From NCBI RefSeq assembly GCF_000708265.2, contig NZ_JCKI01000004.1, forward strand, positions 124,001-188,000: DNA of 64,000 nucleotides. Reading direction: 5' to 3'. Shown in pieces: positions 53,880 through 61,263 of this stretch; position 1 is the first letter of the stretch, and each line of letters begins with the position of its first letter. The notes beneath the pieces were generated by a model, which did not search any database, was not told where the DNA came from, and worked only from the letters and a program-made list of their open reading frames with translations. The stretch comes from Pedobacter sp. R20-19. GTDB taxonomy: Bacteria > Bacteroidota > Bacteroidia > Sphingobacteriales > Sphingobacteriaceae. Both the position numbers and the translations under genes were made by a program.

Positions 53880-53883
53880 CATT

Positions 53884-53917
53884 TAAAGGTCTTTAGTTTA
53901 CTAAAGGCCTTTTTTTA
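53884..53917 (+). terminator. terminator of the tRNA-Arg gene
   Basis: AAAGGTCTTTAG pairs with CTAAAGGCCTTT (one G-U pair) around a short loop and runs into seven T residues, a few bases after the tRNA. Confidence 0.9.
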
Positions 53918-53988
53918 TGGATGAGATTTTCTACTATTTGGTCATTACACTAAACAGAGGATAAATATAGAATTGTATGAATTCCGTG

Positions 53989-54987
53989 TTAATCTGCTTT
54001 ATTATCTTCAAGTAACTCAGGTTTAATGAGTTTTTTATATGAAAATGTTATTGAATGCGGCTCATTAACCTTTTTTTCATTTGACGTTGTGTCAAGATTA
54101 AATTTTTGATACGGTCCGTAAGTGTCAAAATATGAATTGTCTACTAAGAGCGGAAATAAAGGAAACGATATCTGCTGTCCATTTAGATGATTATCCGTCT
54201 TACAAAATGGCAGGCACATCTGAAATACATAATTTCCATAATAGACCACAACGTGCTTTGAGGGGATCAGCTCATCAACTGTTTTTTTCTTTGTATACAA
54301 TTGGACGAATGGTTTAGGATATTTGGGAGGGCCAGGTAAAAAGTAGCCCTTTACTTTCAAAAGTTCATTACCTTCTATTCCATTGCCATATTTATCTGCG
54401 AAAATGAAAGATATAGTAGATTTGTAATCCTCAAGATCTTCTTCCTTTAAAAGGCAGATCCCAATTTTAAGAATAACTTTAGCTATATGTAAGGGTACAT
54501 AAGACGGCCTAACGGTTTTAATAAATAGTTTGTTGTTCTTTTCATCAAAGCTGACCTCATCGTGTCCTTCAACAAAACCCATTTTTAGGCTCTTTTCACC
54601 TAATTCAATAGTAAATCCTGTCTTTTTATCTCTGAATTTAGGAACTTTATGCTTACCCTGCCCAGGAATTTGGGAGATAGTCCTTGAAGCCCCGATATAA
54701 TTGGCGAATGAACTTTCATATTGGCTGAATAGCTCATTACAGGCATCGCATTCAAAATAAGAAAGCAATTTTTTGTTGCCCATAAATTGGGGAATAACAT
54801 GGGCATCTTTTTTAAAAGTAACAATTGGCTCCTTCTTATTGCAGAACCTACAACATCTAGGGATAGTCTTTGTGCCTAAGTAATATTTTTCTGTAGTGTC
54901 GCCGACTATGTTTTCAAAATCATAGAGGGTAAAGAAATTCTCTGCTCTGCCCGAATTTAGCTCATCTAGCTCAAAACTTATTTTCAT
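53989..54987 (-). CDS. HNH_5-type endonuclease-like protein
   Basis: The 332-residue protein has a zinc-ribbon HNH region: CCRFCNKK (Cys45, Cys46, Cys49), HVIPQFMG with His63 as the likely HNH first His, and ECDACNELFSQYE (Cys80, Cys83, Asn84). This is the HNH_5 arrangement. The long C-terminal part (residues 100-332) is beta-rich and not recognised. No signal peptide. It lies immediately after tRNA-Arg and before the repeat-flanked module, so it may belong to mobile or defence-like cargo. Nuclease activity is not proven. Confidence 0.78.
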   Translation of the reverse strand: MKISFELDELNSGRAENFFTLYDFENIVGDTTEKYYLGTKTIPRCCRFCNKKEPIVTFKKDAHVIPQFMGNKKLLSYFECDACNELFSQYESSFANYIGASRTISQIPGQGKHKVPKFRDKKTGFTIELGEKSLKMGFVEGHDEVSFDEKNNKLFIKTVRPSYVPLHIAKVILKIGICLLKEEDLEDYKSTISFIFADKYGNGIEGNELLKVKGYFLPGPPKYPKPFVQLYTKKKTVDELIPSKHVVVYYGNYVFQMCLPFCKTDNHLNGQQISFPLFPLLVDNSYFDTYGPYQKFNLDTTSNEKKVNEPHSITFSYKKLIKPELLEDNKAD

Positions 54988-55234
54988 TTTTATCGATGGT
55001 TAATTTATATAGGTAATATAATTAAAATATTAATTATAGGATTTATTTTGCCATAGTTTTTTTGACAACCCCCCAACAGCTTGTCAACTTTCAAAAATCT
55101 GAGAACCAACCTTTGACGTGAATTTAAATCATGTCACTATGAAAAAAAAGATTATATATCTAGACAAAAATTTACGTAGACCGAATACTGCATCAAATAA
55201 AAAAGTAAGGCATATTAACCTTCCCCCCTAATGG
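54988..55234. other. intergenic region upstream of the HNH_5 gene
   Basis: This stretch is A/T-rich. It contains one 30-codon plus-strand frame from ATG at 55139 (MKKKIIYLDKNLRRPNTASN start), which has no clear promoter, terminator or homology and is not called. No hairpin terminator is seen. Confidence 0.35.
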
Positions 55235-55308
55235 TTGGTGTTCTCACCAACTACTTTTTAATATTTCACTACAAAGTATGTCTGGCTCAAACCCTGCTAT
55301 AAATAAAC

Positions 55309-55340
55309 AAAAAACCGCTTCGAAATTATTCGAAGCGGCT
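55309..55340 (-). terminator. terminator inside direct repeat A
   Basis: On the minus strand CCGCTTCG-AATAATTT-CGAAGCGG is a perfect stem followed by a T run (complement of 55309-55314). It would end transcription from the three-gene module or from the gene remnant. Confidence 0.85.
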
Positions 55341-55368
55341 TAATTACTTAACCTATTGTTGCTAAACA

Positions 55369-55422
55369 CTATTTTTTAGCAGCAGCTTTTTTAGCTTTGT
55401 GGTGGTGTTTTTGTTTTTTATG
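55369..55422 (-). pseudogene. 3' remnant of the small basic-peptide gene
   Basis: The minus-strand codons encode KKQKHHHKAKKAAAKK before TAG at 55369-55371, identical in kind to the C-terminus of the intact genes at 57872 and 59067. Upstream of about 55420 the similarity ends; there is no signal peptide and an in-frame stop follows shortly. The 5' part is replaced by the module DNA. Confidence 0.75.
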
Positions 55423-55477
55423 TTGTAGGTAGTTTATGTAACAATTCTACATTGACCGTTATTTTGTATTGTTAACA

Positions 55478-56095
55478 TCAACTTTGAATAACAAACAATT
55501 GATACTTTGCAAGTTCATCTTTAACTGCACTAAGCAACTGTTCAATTTCAATTATACGAACGTCTGTATAAACATAGTTGCCAACTTGAACTTGTACGGG
55601 CTCTATTTGGCCAGGAGAAATTGAAGGATAAGCTGGGTAGCTTGTCATTAGATCCTTGATGTCATTAATCTTTGAAAAAATGGTAGTTTGGTAGCGAGTA
55701 TTTGTTTCAATAGTTCTTGATTCAGTGATCAAAAATAGTATACTCGTATTCATCAAATTGCATTGTTTGATTGACGATGTTACTTTAATTAGAGGTATAT
55801 TATTAGAGTAAAGAACTTCAAGCATGGTGTCTACATGTTTAGAAAAGTCAGTGATCCTAGATAAAATTATTTCTCTTTCATTCTGATTCAAATCTCTTGC
55901 TGTTTCGATAATACTTGAAACCCAGTATGCTAATAAAGCTGTAACTATTAATGTTAATAACCCTATAATTGCCGCAACAACATCGATTTCATATTTAAAA
56001 GCAAATTTTTGATGGTATTTGAAAACATAACCAATAAACAAGATTGTTATAGTGGAAATTATAGTAATAATTACGGTAATTAAAGTTTTTCCCAT
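55478..56095 (-). CDS. membrane protein of the STAS/GHKL module
   Basis: The 205-residue protein has two N-terminal membrane helices (TLITVIITIISTITILFIGYV and EIDVVAAIIGLLTLIVTALLA, written here as separate segments) with a long cytoplasmic or periplasmic helical region after residue 65. The latter has no motif I recognise. It is the last gene of the three-gene unit and overlaps the DUF4325 gene by 16 bp. A role as membrane anchor or effector is an inference from this order. Confidence 0.7.
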   Translation of the reverse strand: MGKTLITVIITIISTITILFIGYVFKYHQKFAFKYEIDVVAAIIGLLTLIVTALLAYWVSSIIETARDLNQNEREIILSRITDFSKHVDTMLEVLYSNNIPLIKVTSSIKQCNLMNTSILFLITESRTIETNTRYQTTIFSKINDIKDLMTSYPAYPSISPGQIEPVQVQVGNYVYTDVRIIEIEQLLSAVKDELAKYQLFVIQS

Positions 56096-56421
56096 TGCGA
56101 AGCCCTTTGGAGGTACTTATTAATATCGTCAATAAGGAAGGGTTCCTCGTATGAGATAAAACTAAGTCGCTTAGACAGTTGTTCATATGGAATATGATTA
56201 TTCCTTATCAATCCACCAAACATCTCTTCTAAAAATGAAGTGCCATAACCTAAAACACCATCTAAATCTATAATAAGCTTTTTATCTTCATCAATGGCCT
56301 GCTTGACTAAGATTAAAAGTTGTTTCCTATAAAGTTCTCCAGAATTATCCCCCTCCTCAATTTTACGAGGTCCGGGTTTACGGGTGAATTGCCTTGCAAA
56401 TTTTATATTAATGGTATCCAT
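56080..56421 (-). CDS. STAS-like DUF4325 protein
   Basis: The 113-residue protein has the DUF4325 core KKLIIDLDGVLGYGTSFLEEMFGGLIR near residue 47-73, with the beta strand and acidic IDLDGV followed by the G-x-x-FLEE helix. The family is STAS-like and is often coded beside GHKL ATPases, suggesting a partner-switching pair. It overlaps the ATPase gene upstream by 19 bp and the membrane gene downstream by 16 bp. Confidence 0.86.
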   Translation of the reverse strand: MDTINIKFARQFTRKPGPRKIEEGDNSGELYRKQLLILVKQAIDEDKKLIIDLDGVLGYGTSFLEEMFGGLIRNNHIPYEQLSKRLSFISYEEPFLIDDINKYLQRASQWEKL

Positions 56422-57491
56422 GGATGTGTAAGTGTATTTTTATTGATTTCCCAATATACAAATGTACCATTAAAATTGATATCCATTGTTCGATAGACAT
56501 CATTTTCGACAGATACAAATACGTCATTAGTAATGATAGATAGAGAACTAATATAATTTCTATCATAGGCATTCATAATAGCTGGCAGTCCATTACCACG
56601 AAAATAGTTGTTAGTTGCAGTTTGATGCATTTCTCCATTTAAAATTTTATGTAATATTTCTGCATTATTTTGAAGATAAGAACTTACCATATTGAACCAC
56701 TTTTTAAAAATATTACTCTCTTCTTTTAATCTAAGGCTTTCAAAGACTCCAATACCATAATCAATAAATGAGAATGTTACTTTTTCATCATGAATGTTTA
56801 TTGATAGCCACCAATCCTTTGTACCAATCTGGTTCGGATTTGCATGATTATGACAATTATGCATCAACTCAATTAAAACCCGATAAAGACCTTTCAAAGT
56901 TCGCTTTTCTCCAAACAGTTTTGGTGTAATATCTTCCATTATACTTTCTGCTAAATCACTGCTTACCTTTGTCCATCCGGTAGTTAGCATTTTATTATTA
57001 CGACCCTTGAGATAATATTGACCTAATTCACTCTTTTTATATAGGCTTTCTATAAAACCTGATTGAATAACAATTTTTTTAGCTAAACGATTCAAAGGAA
57101 AAGAACCATTAAAATTAATAGAGTTCTCTTGAAACTTTATCATTATAGACAGCAAAACAACCAAAGCATCATGATCAATACTTTCAACTTGTTCCATTGA
57201 AATAAATACTCCTCTTTTCTTATCGTATTCCTGCTGAATTCTAGAAATAAAAACACACATTTCAATGGTATTTCTTAACATCGAAAAGACCTTCGGCGCT
57301 AAGATAGCTTTTAATCTATTTCGAAGTTGTTTTGGATAATTTCCGGTTTTAAATCGTTTAACATTGACGAAAGGGTTTTGTTTCGCAATATTCCTAAGCC
57401 TTTTTATTCTTTTAAACCGTAATTTAGATCGTTCAGCCTTTCGTTGCGTAGAATGAAGCCTTGTGTATTGTTTGCGCTTGTTTGTTGACAC
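56403..57491 (-). CDS. STAS-like plus GHKL ATPase protein
   Basis: The 362-residue protein has a basic N-terminus (residues 1-50, many Arg/Lys, suited to nucleic-acid or membrane contact). A STAS-like stretch at about residues 88-150 (RGVFISMEQVESIDHDALVV) follows. Residues 195-345 form a GHKL ATPase: N-box Glu208 to Asn212 (LIELMHNCHNHA), Asp244 in FIDYGIGVFESL, and the glycine lid FRGNGLPAIM at 298-306. This looks like an anti-sigma-regulatory-type kinase fused to a STAS-like domain. It is first in the three-gene unit. Confidence 0.8.
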   Translation of the reverse strand: MSTNKRKQYTRLHSTQRKAERSKLRFKRIKRLRNIAKQNPFVNVKRFKTGNYPKQLRNRLKAILAPKVFSMLRNTIEMCVFISRIQQEYDKKRGVFISMEQVESIDHDALVVLLSIMIKFQENSINFNGSFPLNRLAKKIVIQSGFIESLYKKSELGQYYLKGRNNKMLTTGWTKVSSDLAESIMEDITPKLFGEKRTLKGLYRVLIELMHNCHNHANPNQIGTKDWWLSINIHDEKVTFSFIDYGIGVFESLRLKEESNIFKKWFNMVSSYLQNNAEILHKILNGEMHQTATNNYFRGNGLPAIMNAYDRNYISSLSIITNDVFVSVENDVYRTMDINFNGTFVYWEINKNTLTHPWIPLI

Positions 57492-57736
57492 TCGAGAGGA
57501 TTAAATTAAGTGTACAATATAGCTATTTCTTATCGGTTAACAATATTATAAGCTAAAGCTCTGTATCAACGTCCTACCTAAGGTAGGATCTAAAATATTT
57601 AGAAAGATCACATTCATTAGTATTTAATTTATGAACCTAAGAAACCACTGATTTTGGCTATCAGGCAATTGGGATTTACTAAGTGTAAGCTGTAAACAAT
57701 TCAAATAATTTATTATCCTCATAAATATTCCACTAA
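57492..57736. promoter_or_regulatory. upstream region of the module with two palindromes
   Basis: The 245 bp before the GHKL gene contain TCCTACCT-A-AGGTAGGA at 57572-57588 (perfect 8-1-8) and, directly after it, TCTAAA-ATA-TTTAGA at 57589-57603 (perfect 6-3-6). They lie about 80-110 bp before the start codon and may be operators. No clear TAnnTTTG box was found on the minus strand. Confidence 0.45.
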
Positions 57737-57912
57737 TTGGTGTTCTAACCAACCACTTTTTAATATTCCCCTTCAAAGTACGTCTGACTCAAACCGGAAC
57801 TATACTAAAACAAAAAACCGCCTCGAAATTATTCGAAGCGGCTTAATTACCTAACCTATTGTTGCTACACACTATTTTTTAGCAGCAGCTTTTTTGGCTT
57901 TTTGGTGGTGTT
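57737..57912. repeat. direct repeat, copy B
   Basis: The same sequence as 55235-55422 in the same orientation, but here it continues into the complete small basic-peptide gene, so this copy is the intact one. Confidence 0.8.
57812..57843 (-). terminator. terminator inside direct repeat B
   Basis: On the minus strand CCGCTTCG pairs with CGAGGCGG (one T-G pair) around AATAATTT, followed by a T run. It ends the small-peptide gene. Confidence 0.82.
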
Positions 57913-58036
57913 TCTGTACTTTTTTAACTGTTGTTTTTTCTGTTTTAACTTTAACAGGTTCTTTTGTTTGTGCACTTACTGTATTTACAGAAAAAGTAGC
58001 TACTAATGCGATCATTAAAATTTTAATTGCTTTCAT
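57872..58036 (-). CDS. small secreted basic peptide, paralogue 1 (54 aa)
   Basis: The frame runs from ATG at 58036 to TAG at 57872 and encodes 54 residues. MKAIKILMIALVATFSVNTV is a signal peptide, cleaved near SAQ, and the mature part is lysine/histidine/alanine-rich (EPVKVKTEKTTVKKVQKHHQ, then KAKKAAAKK). The composition is like enterobacterial acid-shock (Asr-type) proteins, which is a similarity in kind, not proof. A terminator follows. A paralogue with the same leader lies at 59067. Confidence 0.85.
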   Translation of the reverse strand: MKAIKILMIALVATFSVNTVSAQTKEPVKVKTEKTTVKKVQKHHQKAKKAAAKK

Positions 58037-58309
58037 GTTGATATTTACTAATGGGTGAATAACCTTGTTTATTGTTTAATAAATTTCTACATATCAAATG
58101 AAGGATTCATGAATTTTTACCCGTTTAAATAAAAATTTCAAATCATGTTTTTAGCACCTGGAAAATGAGGCTAAAGAATTGGCTGCTGACATGGTCAAAA
58201 TTGGGATTAGAGCGTTTATTTAAAAACTGGATATGTTATGTTGAATGGTGCTATTTTGTTTTTCCATTGCTTTTAAATAGTTTTAGCCATAAAATCAACC
58301 TTTAAGAGC

Positions 58310-58954
58310 ATGTTTGAAATTGAAGAAACGGGTGGTGCATACATTGGATCAGGCCAGGCTACCTGGCCGTTTGCTAAATTGTTGGTTAATAAAAATGAAT
58401 TGCGGTTAAATGCATCCATTCTAGGTAATTTATATTTCAGACCATCTGATATTATTTCTATCGAACTATTTTCAGCAGTATTCAGATCAGGTATTAAAAT
58501 TAATCATCGGGTTAACGGCTATAGTGAAAAGGTTGTTTTTTTAACTTCCGGAAGTCGCGATCTGATTAAACGAATAACAGATACCGGATTTCTAAATAAC
58601 AACAGTGTCCTACCGGCAGCAGTTGAAGCGGAGATCGCAAAATATCAATCAATCGGAAGCTTTCCTTTGAAATGGTCAGCGGTGATTGTTTTTGTGGTTA
58701 TCTGGAATTTTTTATTGCTGGGAGATCTATTAGGTTTTTTTGGGAATAACGATAATCATACAGTTATGAGCCTTGGTGGACAGCTGGCACCGGCATTTGC
58801 CTTTTTATTTGCACTCGCCATAATAATATCCGCCCCCTTTAGTCGCCTGGTATTAAAAAAAGGACATAAAGCAAAGGATATTAAATCATTTTTGTTTTTT
58901 TTAATGGCAATAACCGGATTTATTTTTATAATGGTTTCGCTTATTTCTCACTGA
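58310..58954 (+). CDS. membrane protein of unknown function (214 aa)
   Basis: The N-terminal 115 residues are beta-rich and soluble (ASILGNLYFRPSDIISIELF), followed by three hydrophobic segments (about residues 122-144, 154-174 and 188-211). No family is recognised. It lies between the two small-peptide paralogues, on the opposite strand, and could be linked with them only by position. Confidence 0.6.
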   Translation: MFEIEETGGAYIGSGQATWPFAKLLVNKNELRLNASILGNLYFRPSDIISIELFSAVFRSGIKINHRVNGYSEKVVFLTSGSRDLIKRITDTGFLNNNSVLPAAVEAEIAKYQSIGSFPLKWSAVIVFVVIWNFLLLGDLLGFFGNNDNHTVMSLGGQLAPAFAFLFALAIIISAPFSRLVLKKGHKAKDIKSFLFFLMAITGFIFIMVSLISH

Positions 58955-59011
58955 TTAAGAGAAATGCCTTTAGTCTTCTCTATTTTCATTTGACTCCTAA
59001 GTATAAACAAT

Positions 59012-59042
59012 AAATCCATCCCGAAATTCGGAATGGATTTAT
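59012..59042 (-). terminator. terminator of the second small-peptide gene
   Basis: AAATCCAT and ATGGATTT pair around a CCG-AAATT-CGG inner stem. It sits between the convergent membrane gene and the peptide gene and can serve either. Confidence 0.65.
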
Positions 59043-59066
59043 AACCTCAATCATTTTGTGTGGCGA

Positions 59067-59234
59067 CTACATTTTTGCAGCAGCAGCTTTTTTGGCTTTG
59101 TGGTGGTGTTTTTGTACTTTTTTAACTGTTGTTTTTTCTGTTTTAACTTTAACAGGTTCTTTTGTTTGTGCACTTACTGCGTTTACAGAAAAAGTAGCTA
59201 CTAATGCGATCATTAAAATTTTAATTGCTTTCAT
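59067..59234 (-). CDS. small secreted basic peptide, paralogue 2 (55 aa)
   Basis: The frame runs from ATG at 59234 to TAG at 59067 and encodes 55 residues. It is nearly identical to paralogue 1 up to residue 44 (VNAVSAQTKEPVKVKTEKTT) and differs at the end (KHHHKAKKAAAAKM). The leader upstream of the ATG is also shared for about 60 bp, so promoter and regulation are probably the same. Duplication is recent. Confidence 0.85.
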   Translation of the reverse strand: MKAIKILMIALVATFSVNAVSAQTKEPVKVKTEKTTVKKVQKHHHKAKKAAAAKM

Positions 59235-59421
59235 GTTGATATTTATTAATGGGTGAATAACCTCGTTTATTGTTTAATAAATTTCTAAATATCAAATGAA
59301 GAATTGATGAACTTATCTACCTTCTTAAAATTTAAATTTCCCTTGATTTTTTTCATTGTAAAAACACAGGCATATCGCACTAAGGTTTGAGACAGATCAT
59401 TCTGAACCTTATCTCGCTTCT

Positions 59422-59877
59422 TTAATCTATCGGAATCAACTGATTGAATTTAGCCACTGTAGCTACAGGTGCATCTGCCGGATACGTGGTATAGTTAATC
59501 GTCAGTACCTGCTGATCAATGGAAAACTTTCCTTTATCAAATAAAACATAATTTACCGGGGAATTACTAATGATTTTACCAGTAGAAGATTTCTCCAGAT
59601 TGCTGCTCGTATTAACGATCAGTTGATCTCCGGAAATGGTATATTTTCCAATCACTTCTGTACTCCAGTATTGATTACCCTGATCTCTGATTTGCATCGA
59701 AAAGTTTCCACCCACTCCAAAAAGCAATCTTCTGCTATATGCCTTTTGTGGAACTTCTTCCCATGAGCCTGTTAATGCGTCTTTTGGTCTGGCGGGTGTT
59801 TTGTCCTTTTTGCAGGAAATCATGACCAAAGAAAGTAACATCAGCAATCCGCTGATCGATAGTAATTTATTCTTCAT
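59422..59877 (-). CDS. lipocalin-like lipoprotein
   Basis: The 151-residue product has a lipoprotein signal (MKNKLLSISGLLMLLSLVMISC, Cys at 22). Its mature domain has the lipocalin-like G-x-W strand (LTGSWEEVPQ) and alternating beta strands (GKYTISGDQLIVNTS, KFSIDQQVLTINYTT). Such proteins are common surface or periplasmic lipoproteins in Bacteroidota; ligand unknown. Confidence 0.78.
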   Translation of the reverse strand: MKNKLLSISGLLMLLSLVMISCKKDKTPARPKDALTGSWEEVPQKAYSRRLLFGVGGNFSMQIRDQGNQYWSTEVIGKYTISGDQLIVNTSSNLEKSSTGKIISNSPVNYVLFDKGKFSIDQQVLTINYTTYPADAPVATVAKFNQLIPID

Positions 59878-60002
59878 ATCTTTTTAGTGGTTTTGCATGA
59901 TAAACGGATAGCACACCAAAAACGCTACAAAGAATACCCTATCATTCCCTATCATACTGCTATGAAAAAGGCAGGTATAGATCTTGAAATATCTCTTAAA
60001 GA

Positions 60003-60236
60003 TTAAGCATCTTCACCGTTCCAAACATCATCATCTGCATGTTTGATTTCATCATGACTGGAAGTTATAGATTTAAATTCTTCATGATGATAATTGCGTT
60101 CCGGGTTTTCTGGTAGAAAATCGTCATGACTTGAAGCTGTTTTTCTTAAGTGTTCGGGTTTTTTAACCTCTGATAAATCATCATGAATAACTGATGGTGT
60201 CAAAATCTTTTTTTCGGGATGCTGGTTATTTTCCAT
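60003..60236 (-). CDS. small acidic histidine/aspartate-repeat protein (77 aa)
   Basis: The 77-residue protein has no signal peptide or fold I recognise. It carries a degenerate repeated phrase about every 18-20 residues: IHDDLSEV, SSHDDFLPE, HHEEFKSI, SSHDEIKHA, each followed by charged residues. Predicted mostly disordered. It could bind cations, but that is a guess. Confidence 0.55.
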   Translation of the reverse strand: MENNQHPEKKILTPSVIHDDLSEVKKPEHLRKTASSHDDFLPENPERNYHHEEFKSITSSHDEIKHADDDVWNGEDA

Positions 60237-60369
60237 AATGATTTAGAGGCAAATTTCAGGCCACAGACAAAGATGGGTTTAAAATATGGCCAATCGGCTA
60301 AAAACCGTAATTAATGTGATTCATCTAAAATCACCTTAACCTTATCGAATAAATCAAATAGCCGTTAAA

Positions 60370-60400
60370 AACAAAAGAGGCTAAAACGGCCTCTTTTGTT
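60370..60400 (-). terminator. terminator of the SDR gene
   Basis: AACAAAAGAGG and CCTCTTTTGTT form a perfect 11-bp stem about 20 bp after the stop. The U-rich arm makes it usable in both directions. Confidence 0.8.
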
Positions 60401-60421
60401 TATTAGATCATATTTTAAAAA

Positions 60422-61246
60422 CTATACTCCAGAGAAGGCACAGAAGCCACCATCAACAGTAATATTTTCACCATTTACAAATTTGGAAGCATCACTCAAT
60501 AGATAAACCAAAGCACCGATTAACTCTTCCGGAGCACCGAAACGCTTGAATGGAGTTTTCGAAATAATGGCATTACCCCTGGCTGTTAATGAGCCATCCT
60601 CATTGGTAAGTAAAGCCCGGTTTTGGTTGGTAATGAAAAATCCCGGAACAATACCATTGATCCTGATTTTATCCTGATAGCGGTTTGCTAGTTCTACGGA
60701 CATCCACTTGGTATAACTGTCTACAGCCGATTTGGCCATCGAATAACCCAATACACGGGTAATGGCCTGAGTGGCGGAAACCGATGAAATATTCACAATG
60801 CTGCCGCCATTCTTTGCAATCTCCTGACCAAAGATTTGAGTTGGAATAATGGTTCCAAACAAATTTAAATCGAAAACCTGTTTTAGTGCAGAAATATTCA
60901 AGTCGAATATATCGCTCCCTGGTTGGATTACTGCTTCAGCCACATTACCTCCAGCTGCATTAACCAAGGCATCTATTTTGCCAAAGGTTTCTATAATACG
61001 GGTTTTAGCTGCTACCAATGCTTGCTCATCCAGCACATCGGCAATGATGTAAATGGCCTTGCCTCCAGCGTCGGTTACTTCCTGAGCACGGAGTTTGGCC
61101 ACTTCTTCATTTCTGCCTATTACCACAAGGGTTGCTTCTGCAGCATTCAGCCCCTGAAGAAATGCTTCTCCCAATACACCTGTCGCGCCTGTTACCACGA
61201 CAACTTTATCTTTTAAAGAGAACAGATTTTCGATTTTTTTGATCAT
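60422..61246 (-). CDS. SDR family oxidoreductase, D-mannonate oxidoreductase-like
   Basis: The 274-residue short-chain dehydrogenase has the cofactor loop VTGATGVLGEAFLQGL, NAAGGNVAE, catalytic Ser in NISSVSA, and the Tyr-x3-Lys in GYSMAKSAVD. The N-terminal LFSLKDKVVVVTGATGVLG and VNAAGGNVAEAV pattern is that of SDR-type D-mannonate (fructuronate) oxidoreductases in the glucuronate pathway. Next to two glycosidases on the same strand, a role in sugar-acid use fits. Substrate is an inference. Confidence 0.85.
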   Translation of the reverse strand: MIKKIENLFSLKDKVVVVTGATGVLGEAFLQGLNAAEATLVVIGRNEEVAKLRAQEVTDAGGKAIYIIADVLDEQALVAAKTRIIETFGKIDALVNAAGGNVAEAVIQPGSDIFDLNISALKQVFDLNLFGTIIPTQIFGQEIAKNGGSIVNISSVSATQAITRVLGYSMAKSAVDSYTKWMSVELANRYQDKIRINGIVPGFFITNQNRALLTNEDGSLTARGNAIISKTPFKRFGAPEELIGALVYLLSDASKFVNGENITVDGGFCAFSGV

Positions 61247-61263
61247 AGTTTAAGTTTATTTGG

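Larger units (their letters stand above)
55235..55422. repeat. direct repeat, copy A (about 185 bp)
   Basis: This segment is repeated at 57737-57912 in the same orientation with high similarity. Shared stretches include the spacer beginning TTGGTGTTCT, the CCGCTTCG hairpin and the 3' end of the small basic-peptide gene. Identity stops inside that gene, near 55420. The two copies bracket the three-gene STAS/GHKL module. Confidence 0.8.

Noticed and set aside
53806..57912. tRNA 3'-end attachment repeat bounding an island
   Set aside because: I looked for a second copy of GGTTCGAGTCCCTTCC-type sequence to the right and did not see one, so an integrase-type island is not supported.
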